Of a stretch of DNA of 16,569 bases, positions 1 through 8,400 are shown piece after piece (positions within the stretch are counted from its first letter, which is position 1; each line of letters starts with the position of its first letter). The translations under genes were made by a program, and so were the position numbers. Location: contig CAYTSW010000056.1 of assembly GCA_964440605.1 (NCBI GenBank), forward strand, positions 1-16,569. Reading direction: 5' to 3'. The notes below the pieces were generated by a model. That model ran no database searches and was not told where the DNA came from. It saw only the letters and a program-made list of their open reading frames with translations. Origin of the DNA: CAYTSW01 sp964440605. Its GTDB lineage: Bacteria > Planctomycetota > Phycisphaerae > Phycisphaerales > UBA1924.

Positions 1-172
1 CGCAGCACGCCGCTACCACCCGGCGTTGGCGCTCATCCGCCGCCAGCACGAGGGGGACGGCTCGGGCGTGTTCACCCGATCCGCGCGCGCGTCGGCGCAC
101 CAGATCGGTCGCCAGCCTCGGCAGCCACACCGCCATCGCACGTTTGCCAGTCTCGAATCCTGCCGCTTGCAT
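1..172 (-). CDS. imuB: ImuB, Y-family-like mutasome subunit, N-terminal part (cut by window edge)
   Basis: The gene runs off the window, and about 57 codons are visible. ImuB is a catalytically dead relative of Y-family DNA polymerases. It bridges ImuA, the beta clamp and DnaE2 in damage-induced mutagenesis. The visible frame reads AVWLPRLATDLVRR near residue 14 and PLVLAADERQRRVVAACC near its end; both are typical of ImuB N-termini. The WLPR stretch sits where active Y-family polymerases have the metal-binding His-x-Asp-x-Asp motif, so the missing acidic residues are normal for this family. The first possible ATG is at 172 (GACGAG lies just upstream). A second in-frame ATG at 136 would begin MAVWLPRL. 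Either start lies inside the 3' end of imuA, implying a translationally coupled pair. The family call is firm for so short a fragment because two separate blocks match. The exact start is uncertain. Confidence 0.75.
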   Translation of the reverse strand, partial: MQAAGFETGKRAMAVWLPRLATDLVRRRARGSGEHARAVPLVLAADERQRRVVAACC

Positions 173-830
173 GGTCTCGTCGCGCGAGCCATCGTCGCGC
201 GCTCTGCTCGGTGGGCCGCAGTCCCTTGCAGCGCAGCAGTTCGAGCGTCCATGCTTGCTCGCGTGTGTTCGACGTGCGCGGCGACACGCACCACCGCGTC
301 CGTGCCGCCGAGAGTGCGCCGCGCTCGCCCCTCGGGCGGGCGAGCAGCGCGACCGTGTCGCCCGCGGTGGCGGCGAGCTGCAACCGCCTCGATTCGGCCA
401 TCGTCAGCCCGCTGCCGTCCGCGACGACCGTCGTCACACCCACGGATCGCAGCGCGACGTCCATCGCCCACACCCGGTCGGCGTGCCCCGCGGGATCGAT
501 GAAGATCGAGCGTTCCAGGAGCTTCTCGCGATCGTGATCACGCGCGATCAACGCGTGTGGATAGGGCCAGCAGCGCCGCCCGATCCACAGCACGCTCGCC
601 GAGACCGACTCCCCGACGCACAACGCGGCGAGGCTTCCGAGGATCGCGAGCGGAGCGGTCCACCGATGAGGGCGTTCGTCGTCGACGAACCACTCGTGAA
701 CTCCCGGAACGCCAACGACAAGCTGCTCGGGTGACAACGCCCGCGCCTGCTCCGTGGCCTGAGGAGCGGGGAGCCATACCTCATGACCGGCCTCGGCGAG
801 GGCTTCCTGAATGCGCGAAAATGATCGCAT
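72..830 (-). CDS. imuA: ImuA-like protein of the SOS mutasome
   Basis: This 252-residue protein resembles ImuA, the RecA/SulA-like accessory factor that acts with ImuB and DnaE2 in error-prone translesion synthesis. Visible family blocks are VLWIGRRCWPYP (about 80-91), RSIFIDPAGHADRVWAMD (107-124), VVADGSGLTMAESRRLQLAA (135-154), ALLARPRGERGALSAARTRW (161-180) and LELLRCKGLRPT (196-207). There is no Walker A loop, as usual for ImuA. The ATG at 830 is the only start possible: an in-frame TGA lies six codons upstream and no other start codon falls between. No Shine-Dalgarno sequence precedes it, and a candidate -10 box ends six bases before the ATG, so the message may be leaderless. A 7-bp inverted repeat covers the start codon. 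The last 33 codons overlap imuB. The family call is good; the exact subtype (ImuA versus ImuA2-like) is unclear. Confidence 0.68.
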   Translation of the reverse strand: MRSFSRIQEALAEAGHEVWLPAPQATEQARALSPEQLVVGVPGVHEWFVDDERPHRWTAPLAILGSLAALCVGESVSASVLWIGRRCWPYPHALIARDHDREKLLERSIFIDPAGHADRVWAMDVALRSVGVTTVVADGSGLTMAESRRLQLAATAGDTVALLARPRGERGALSAARTRWCVSPRTSNTREQAWTLELLRCKGLRPTEQSARRWLARRDHASGRIRDWQTCDGGVAAEAGDRSGAPTRARIG

Positions 831-832
831 TC
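809..832. promoter_or_regulatory. Inverted repeat over the imuA start codon, possible operator
   Basis: GAATGCG and its exact complement CGCATTC flank a 10-base AT-rich centre. The palindrome includes the ATG of imuA and sits directly downstream of the candidate -10 box, where a repressor could block initiation. imuA operons are commonly under LexA control, so an SOS operator is the natural guess. It does not match a LexA box I can name, and 7-bp arms can arise by chance. Confidence 0.25.
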
Positions 833-836
833 TGTC

Positions 837-864
837 AGGGTATGCTCAAACAAAACCCGATCAA
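837..864 (-). promoter_or_regulatory. Candidate imuA promoter (leaderless arrangement)
   Basis: Read on the minus strand, TTGATC (859-864) and TACCCT (837-842) are separated by 16 bases. They fit a weak sigma-70 type -35/-10 pair. The -10 ends six bases before the imuA ATG at 830, so transcription would begin at or next to the start codon. The lack of a ribosome binding site agrees with this. The match is weak and the assignment is inference. Confidence 0.3.
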
Positions 865-938
865 GCCGCAGCCAGAAAATAGTTGCTTTCGATGATGCTG
901 TCACGCGATGCACGCGAGGTCTGCACGGCGATGCGCCG

Positions 939-951
939 GAAGCCGCGCTTC
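939..951 (-). terminator. Small hairpin after the lipoprotein gene
   Basis: On the minus strand GAAGC-GCG-GCTTC forms a 5-bp stem with a 3-base loop, 12 bases after the TGA at 964-966. A nearby CCGG pair could extend it with a bulge. No T-run follows, so a role in termination is only suggested by position. Confidence 0.2.
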
Positions 952-963
952 ACCTCCGGGGGG

Positions 964-2004
964 TCACCCGCCGACAGGCAGCGTGAGCACCGGGTTGATC
1001 GCGGGTCGCTCGCCGCTCTGGAGCGTGAAGAGGTGCCTGAGCAGGAGGAAGGTGGACTTGGTCGTCTCGTCCGTATCGGCGATGAAAAACCACTTGCCCC
1101 GGTGGCGCACCGCGACCGCGGCGTCGCGCGGCCGGGACGCGCTGTGACTCACCTTGAACAGCCCTTGGAGCAGTCGGTCCCAGTCGAACTCGTCGCCTTC
1201 GGGTGTCGACGTTCGGGTCACGATGCGCCGTTCGAGGTCTTCGACGGGCGGTTCCACGCCGTGCGACAGGTAGTAGAGCACGCCCTGGAGAGAGCGCGTG
1301 TCGATGATGATCTGGTCGAGATTGGTGCGATCGGCGAACGTGTCAAAGTCGGCGTCGTCGCGGGACACCAGCTCGTACCGATTGACCTCCGGGTCCAGCC
1401 CGAGCAGTGTGCGCAGGCGTGCGATCTCGGGCGAGTCCTCGGCTTCCGGGCGGACGCGCATCACGAGGCGGCGCTCTTCGAGGACGGGCTGGTAGTCGTC
1501 TCCGCCCTCCACCCGGCGGAACTCCAGCCCCTCGCGAGCCGCGATAATGAGGTCTTCGCCCGAAAGCTGCGTGCGCGGGATGGGGTCGGAGATCAACTTG
1601 TCGCGCAACTCGAAGTCGAAGAGCTTGTCCGCCGTCAGGTTCTGCAACAGCGTGACGGCTTCGAGAAACTCGCGGTACTCCGGCGCACGCGCGGGGGTGG
1701 GACCGGACGCGGTGGTCGCGTGTCTGAGCCCGTTGAGCCCTTCGACGGTGAGCCGCAGGACGCGGTCGACGCGCCATCCGGATTCCGAGAGCAGCGCGAT
1801 GGTGTTGATGCTGACGGGCTCGAGCATGTCGCGCTCGAAGTCGTCGCCGCTCAGGATGCCGAACGTGATGGTGGGGCGTTCGGCGTACTCGATGCCGGCG
1901 CCCAGACCCAGGACGTCCGCCCCGCCCTCGACGAGGTCCCCGTTGACCGACGCCGAGGCGCCGAGCTCGAACTGCGTCGAGATGCTGTTCACGCTGAGGT
2001 ACAC
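964..2004 (-). CDS. Open body of the same lipoprotein gene (GTG restart)
   Basis: This is the longest uninterrupted frame of the locus described above, 346 codons from the first in-frame GTG after the stop. It carries most of the conserved body (YLSVNSISTQFEL, GLGAGIEYAERPTITFGIL, SGWRVDRVLRLTVEGLNGL) but lacks the signal peptide, lipobox and the VRLRYRD motif. No ribosome binding site is evident before the GTG. I regard it as a fragment an automated caller would report, not as the native protein. Confidence 0.4.
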   Translation of the reverse strand: MYLSVNSISTQFELGASASVNGDLVEGGADVLGLGAGIEYAERPTITFGILSGDDFERDMLEPVSINTIALLSESGWRVDRVLRLTVEGLNGLRHATTASGPTPARAPEYREFLEAVTLLQNLTADKLFDFELRDKLISDPIPRTQLSGEDLIIAAREGLEFRRVEGGDDYQPVLEERRLVMRVRPEAEDSPEIARLRTLLGLDPEVNRYELVSRDDADFDTFADRTNLDQIIIDTRSLQGVLYYLSHGVEPPVEDLERRIVTRTSTPEGDEFDWDRLLQGLFKVSHSASRPRDAAVAVRHRGKWFFIADTDETTKSTFLLLRHLFTLQSGERPAINPVLTLPVGG

Positions 2005-2199
2005 CGGATGGTCCCGGTATCGCAGGCGGACGAGGTTGACCAGCAGTTACTCGGCCTGCGCCCGACGCACGGCGTCGCTGTAGTGGGCGCTCGATACCGG
2101 GAGAGTGCTCGGGCCGATCTGGCAGGCACCCAGTGCGCCGATCGTCATGAAGCCGGCGAGAGCGGACATCGCGGCTCGGATCGTGATTCGGACTCGCAT
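964..2199 (-). pseudogene. Uncharacterised lipoprotein gene interrupted by an in-frame TAA
   Basis: Read from the ATG at 2199 this would be a 411-codon lipoprotein of unknown function. Residues 1-26 are a lipoprotein signal peptide: basic start MRVRITIR, hydrophobic core, and lipobox L-G-A-C with Cys26. AAGGGGAA at 2208-2215 is a fair ribosome binding site. Codon 51 is TAA (2047-2049). The frame stays open on both sides, and the family's usual motif follows directly after the stop (LLVNLVRLRYRD). Further on come ERPTITF, a GWRVDRVLRL block and ASGPTP, all recalled from an uncharacterised bacterial envelope family. A stop between the lipobox and the first conserved motif would release a 50-residue peptide. 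A restart at GTG 2004 would lose export and the conserved motif. TAA is out of keeping with the TGA stops of the other genes here. It could be a true nonsense mutation, a sequencing or assembly error, or readthrough. Confidence 0.75.
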
Positions 2200-2207
2200 G
2201 TCGGCGC

Positions 2208-2215
2208 TTCCCCTT
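2208..2215 (-). promoter_or_regulatory. Ribosome binding site supporting the 2199 start
   Basis: AAGGGGAA on the minus strand lies eight bases before the ATG at 2199, with its GGGG core ten bases away. It supports translation beginning at the lipoprotein signal peptide and not at the downstream GTG. Confidence 0.5.
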
Positions 2216-2362
2216 GGTCTTTGGGATGAGAGCGGGCGTCTCCGGCGATGTCGAAGGGAGACGATGGAAGAAGGCCGATACTACTGCCTGGGCGAATGAG
2301 TGCGCATGTCACGACGCATGCGCTCGGAACGCGAACCGCGTATATCGGAGTCCGTCCATTCG

Positions 2363-2393
2363 CCCGGCGCGCTCGCATGAGGAGCGCGGCGGG
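2363..2393 (-). terminator. Strong GC hairpin after the giant gene
   Basis: CGCGCTC (2368-2374) pairs with GAGCGCG (2382-2388) around a 7-base loop. After one G-G mismatch, four more base pairs extend the stem. It starts 33 bases after the TGA of the giant gene, a good position for a transcript end. There is no T-run, so it may be a factor-dependent terminator or a 3'-end stabiliser. The remaining bases of the 2200-2426 spacer show no convincing promoter for the lipoprotein gene; GATATA near 2341 lacks a -35 partner. Confidence 0.45.
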
Positions 2394-2426
2394 GCTGGGG
2401 GGTCGACGTGCAGCCGGGGCATCCCG

Positions 2427-5400
2427 TCAGCGCGTGAGCGACGCCTCCTCGCGTGAGCCGGCGAGCGTGTCGAGCAGGAGCCGAAGATCGGTCGCGGTGA
2501 TGACTCCGTCGGCGTCGAAGTCCGCCGGGTCGTTGGGCTTCGTGGCCTGGCCGAGACGCGCCACGAGGGCGATGGCGTCTTGGATCGTCGGACCGCTAGC
2601 GCTTGCCGCGTCGGAGGAGCGATCCAGCCACGCCTGCGCGGCCGGGGTGCCGAGCACGCGGATCAAGGCGTCGCGATCGGCGACGGGATCGAGCAGCGCG
2701 ATGGCCAACACCGTCGCCGCAACGTCGTGGGCGGTGATGCCCGCGCGGTCCCGCGCGTCAATGCGTGTCACACTCGCGGCGTGCTCGAGAGCCGTTGCCG
2801 ACGCGTCGGCGATGACGACCATGCCGCGATCAGCCAGTGCGGCGAGCCGGGCGTCGACGGCCGCCGAGCGGACGTGGAGCGGAGCGTCGATGAGCGTCAC
2901 CAGCGCGCCCGTGGCGTCTATGCGATGCAGGCACGCCAGGACTTCTGCCACTGACGATGCGGAGGTCAGCGTCTCGACGCCGACGATCGCGCCTGCCGCC
3001 TGCGACGCATCGACGGCAGCGGCCAGTTCATCGCTCGACCGTGACGACGCGGTGACGAGCGCGAGATCGACGCGGTCGCCAGCGACGAGCCCCGATGCGA
3101 TCGCGTCGGCGCCGGTCGCGCCCGCGACAGCGAAGGCCCAGTCGGGCTCGGCGAAGGCGACGTCCTTGCGCGAAGCGAGGGCGTTGACAAGCTCGATCAC
3201 ACGCGAGCCGCCGGGCTGCGCGGGGGTGATTCGCACCAGCGAAGGGTCGCCCAGCACGCCGCGCTCGATCGTCGCGGCGGGCGCGAGCGTCGCAAGCACA
3301 CGCTGTGGCCAGTCGGTGCCGACGGCGTCACTGAATCGAACGAAGAGCGCACGCCCGGCGAGGCGGACGTAGCCGGCCTCGTCGCGCAGCACGGGCGAGG
3401 CGTGGACACCACGCTCGGCCAAGGTCCGGACCAGTCCGGCGCGAGCGGCGCCGTCGCGCAACATGAGCGGCAGCTCGGCGATGACCCAGCCGTTGGACCA
3501 CGATTGCGTGCCGGCGTCGTCGAACCCGAAGTTGGCCAGAACCGCGCTGAGTCGCGTTGCGTCGGGCTTGGCGCTCGCGTCGAGGAAGGCCATGCGCCCC
3601 GTCTCGATGACGAGCGGCGTCGTGATGCCGTCGCCGGCGTCGAAGGTGGCCGGCAGATCGGCCGATGCCTTGTCGGCGTCGTGCTCGTCGGATGTTTCGT
3701 CACGCTCTGCGAGCGCGGCCGGCTCGTCGCGGTTGCCCGAGGGCTTGCTCGATGCGCCCGGGCGGCCGGAGGAGACCGTCGCGCCCGTGCCGAGCGTGTT
3801 GCCCAGCGTGCCGCTCGATCCGTCGTCCTGGGCAAGGACCAGACAGGGGCTGGTGAGCGAGCGCACGTCGGTGCGGCGGTTGGCCAGAGCGAGGTTCACG
3901 TCGTCGAGGTCGACGCGGCCGTCGGCGTTGACGTCGGCGCGAACCTGGAAGAGGTCTTCTCGATCGATGGGATCGGCACCGATGAGCGAGCCGATGGCGC
4001 CGACGTCGGTGTTGTTGATGCGCAGGTCGCCCGTGGCGTCGCCCTGGAGGACCGCGACGTCCAGCCGCTGGGCGGGGCCGGCGAGCAGGTTGCCCGCGCG
4101 GTCGGTGACGCCGACGAGCTGCACGCAGTAACGCGCGCCGATGGGCAACGGGGGATCAAAGGTGATGTCGGCGACCGCCCCACCTGCGCGGAAGTCGATC
4201 GTTTCGACGGTGCCTGAGAGATCGACGGGATCGCCGTTGAAGTCGACGCCGTCGACGACGAGGCTGGCGGCGTTGAGCGTCGGGGTGTCGATGGCCTCGG
4301 AGAAGGTATAGACGAGTCGCTCGAGCGGGCCGCGGGGCTCGGAGGTGGGGCCGGCGAAGTCGAGGTTCACGCCGATCTCCTCGGGCTCGCCGCCGCGCGA
4401 CCCTCCGGAGGACAGGCCCTCGTATGTTTTGACGGAGCTGACGATCACGGCTTCGGGCGCGACGTTGTCGGGGTCGAAGCGGAGCGTGTACTCGCCCAGC
4501 GAACCGCGGTCGAAGATGTGCACGAAGCGCTCGACGGGTGAGCCGGGGCTCAGGCGATCGATGCGGTCGGTCTGCCATGCGTTTTCGGGCATGCGGATGA
4601 CCTGCCCGTCGGCGCGCACGACTTCGGCGAGTCGGAAGGCGGAGTCGAAGGGATCTTCGATGCGTATGTAGTGCCAGCCGCCGTCGTCCGGCGAGGCGGT
4701 GATCGTCGCCTCCAGCGCGTCGCGGTCGGCGGTGAAGGGCGGGTCGATGATGGATTCGACCTCGTCGACGATGCCGGTGGAGAGGTGGACGGTATCGGGC
4801 AGGTCACGCGGGTCGGGGAAGTCGTTGGTGAGGAAGTCGGGGAGGGTGTCTTCGCCGGGGCGGACGTCGAGGACGATGTGGTTGAGCCCGAAGATGTCGA
4901 CCGAGTCGATGAGCGACAGGCGCGGGTCGTTGAGTTCGGAGACGTGCTCGTAGCTGGCGGAGTAGGAGACGAACTCGCCCTGGAGGGTGGAGATGAGTCG
5001 CCAGCGCGCGGTGTTGGCCTCGTCGGGGCCGATGTCGCCCAGGTTGACGGTGAGCGAGGGCGAGATGGTCTCGTTGCCGACAATGGTGCCGATGATGTCG
5101 AAGTCGATCAGCAGGCCACGTTCGTTCTCGACGATGCGCGGCTGGCTGGACGTGATCGTCAGATCACGCGCGACGCCCGCGCCGTTGTTGCGGACGAGCA
5201 GGCCCAGGTCAAACGGGATGGAGGGCTCGAGCTCGGGCGTGAAGGGGTCGTCGGCGTAGACGACGGTCTCGAGGAAGTACTTGAGCTGGAGCGAGGGATC
5301 GGGAAGGACGCTGATCTCAACGGGCACGAGCGGCACGGTCGCCAGTTGACCGCCGTTGGAGTACTGCAGCGTGCCGCCGACGAAGTAGGTGGTCAGTTCG

Positions 5401-8400
5401 ACCGGGGCGGCTTCGTTGGTGGGGAGGATGATCCACTGGGCGGCGCCGTTGGCGTCGGTCGGGAGGGAGCCGGTGCCGTCGACTTGGGTGAGTTGGCCGG
5501 AGAGCTCGGGATCGAAGATGCCGAAGCGGTCGTTGGCCATGTCACCGTTTTCGTCGGTGATGCGGATGTCGACGCCGATGGCCTCGAGGGGTTCGCCGGC
5601 GAGATTCTCGAGTTCGAAGGTGGCCTCGAAGGCGGTGCGGGTGATGGTGAGTGTCTGGTCCAGCTCGATGCGGACGGACGCGCAGACGCCGTCGCCGGCG
5701 TCGGTGACGTCGAGCAGCAGCGTGAGTTCGGCGTACTGGATGGCGTCGACGATGCTGTCGAACTCTTCCTGCTCGGCACGCTCTTCGGTTTCGCGGATGA
5801 AGCTAGCGAGGTTTTCCATGACGCCCGCGTCGACGAAGTCGGGGTTGAAGCCTTCGGGCAGGTCCGCCTCGGTGCGAATGTCGGCGGCGTAATAGTCGAT
5901 GGAGCGGTTCCACCGCTCAACGAAGGCAAGCATCTGCGCCTCCGAGAGGTAACCGGGGCGCGGGCTGGCGAGGAGTGTCGCCTGCTCGCTGGCGGAGATG
6001 GACTCCCCGGCGTCGGAGCCGACCAGAGTGATCATCTCGATGGTCGCGAGGAGGGTCTGGAAGTCCTCGATGTTGTCAGGGCCGAGATCGAGGACGTACT
6101 CCGTGCCGCCGAAGAGCTCGGCGAGGAAGGCGTAATAGGAGATGTAGGCGTAGTAGTATTCTTGGAAGTAGTCGGCGGTGGGGTCTCCGGTGGAGGGAAT
6201 GACGACGCCGCCCCCGCGGGCCCGGCCGACGGCGCTGCCGATCAGGCCGCCGATGGAGCCGATGACGTCACCGGGCGAGCAGGGGATGAGGCCCGAGGCG
6301 CCGGGTCCGGCGGACTGACACAGGACGCAGTCGCGCAGGACGGCGCAGGCGCAGGAGAGCTGGCTGGCCAGTGGTGTGAGTGAGACGGCGCAGTTGACGC
6401 CGGCGCCGATGCAGTTGGCGGTTGAGCCGATGGTCGAGCCGGTCGACGAACCGTCGAACATGCCCGCGCATCCGGCGACGCCTGCCGGGCAGCCGGCGCC
6501 GGGGACGCAGCCGAGCGCAGAGAGGGCGCACTTGGGAACGCAGGGGTCGCAGGCAGCGGGCTGTGTGGTAGAGGTGCCCTGCGAGAAGGTACCGTCGCCT
6601 CCCCCACCACCGCCGCCTCCGCCGCCACCGAATCCGCCGCCGCCGCCGCCGCCGCCGCCGAATCCGCCGCCGGTTCCCCCGCCGCCGCAGCCGCCACCGC
6701 TGGAGACGAGGGTGCCGCCGCAGTAGGTGTACGTGGACTCGCCGCACTCGAGATTGTGGCACCCGACGACGGGCGCTGCGCCGCAGCCCCCGCCCCCGCG
6801 AGCGCCACCGGGCGCGGCGATGATGATCGGCACGGTGACGGACTGCTGTCCGGCGATGTCGCCGACGAAGTCGACGAGGGTGATGATCTCAAAGGCGTCG
6901 GTGGTGCCGACGCTGAGCTCGTAATCGTCGGCGGTGATGAGGCCGTAGTTGGTGATGGTGAGGTCGACCTGGATGGGGAGTTCGACGTCTGTGATGTCGA
7001 TGAAGGCGGGCTCGATGACGACGACGGGCGCCGGGACGTTGGTCTCAAACTCGGCTTCGATCGTGATGTTGTACGTGTCTTCGAAGTCGACGGGGATGAC
7101 CGTCCACGAGTAGTTGATGACGTCGCGCGGGAGGAAGGCCTCGAGATCGTTGACCTCGCCGGCGTTGACGAGGGTGGTGGTGCGGAAGGTGCCGTGGTCG
7201 GGAGAGGTGACCTCGATGTCGTAGTAGGCCTCGGTCAGGTCGGTGAAGAGGGCGATGCCGCTCTCGTCGGAGATGAGCTGAGCGACGAGGTCGCGTGTGT
7301 CGACCTCGAAGACGCGGACGGTGGCGCCGGTGACGGGCGGGCTGCCTTCGGCGTAGTAGAAGAACTCATCGGTGCAGAGCACGCTCAGATCGCCCATGCC
7401 CTCGGAGACGACGTCGAACATGAACGGGACGTCGACGCCGGTGATGCCGTCGGTCACGCCGATCGTGCCGGTGATGTCGCCGAAGTCGAGGTCGGCGGGC
7501 GGATCGAGCTGGACGACGACGGTCGCGATCTCATTCGGTCCGAGCGATCCGAGATCCGACGAGGTCGCGAGAGAGAACCAGTCGACGGGGGGAAGGTTGA
7601 CCGAGAGCGGAGCGGTCGGTACGCCGCCAACGTTCTGCACGCTGAACTCAACGAACTCGCGCTCGCCTCGGAGGAGCGACTCGCTGACGCGCCCGTTGAT
7701 CAGTCCCTCGGGCAGCAGCACGAGCTCGGGCGTCGCGGGGAAGACGCGGAGGTTGAGGTCGAACGTCGCCTCGACGGGCTGGTCGGCGGTGAAGTCGAGG
7801 GTGACGAGGAAGGGGTCGACCACCTGACGGTCGGCGAGGATCTCGTACTCAACGTCGATGCGCGAGCCGCCGGGGATGGTGAAGCTGCCGCGGGTCGCCG
7901 AGCCGAAGTCGACCTGAACATCGACGCCCTCGGGCGCGCCGTTGACGACCGCGTCGAGGCCGGTGACCGGCTGATCGCCCTGATTGCGGACCTGGAAGGA
8001 ACCGCGCGAGACGATGTTGGGCGTCGCGGTGACGAAGGCTTCCTGGCGGGTCAGCGTGATGGACCAGAGGCTGAACGAGTCGGTCGTCGGTGCGGCGGTG
8101 AGGTGACGCGGGCCGGCGCCGAGAGAGTAGCGGCCACCCTCGGTGGGGCCGGGGGTGTAGGTCGCGACGTAGTCTCCGTTTTCGTCGGTCGTCGCGGGGA
8201 CGCGTTGCGTGAAGCCCCGCACGCTGACGAAGACGTCGAGCGGGACGAACATGGCCGGGTCGGACGTGCCTTCGATGGTGGCAGAGCCGGTAATGCTGAT
8301 CACGGTGCCGGCGGGCTCGGACTCGACGTCGGTGAAGGCCGTCGCCGTGAAGGTCTGCACGGTGAAGGGGCTTGACGGGGCCGAGGCGTTGTTGTTCTCG

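Noticed and set aside
883..2229. Open frame of 448 codons on the + strand
   Set aside because: It is antisense to the lipoprotein gene, which has a signal peptide and recognisable family motifs. The + frame has no recognisable motif.
4671..6383. Open frame of 570 codons on the + strand
   Set aside because: Antisense shadow of the giant gene, rich in Val, Gly, Asp and Glu, without known motifs.
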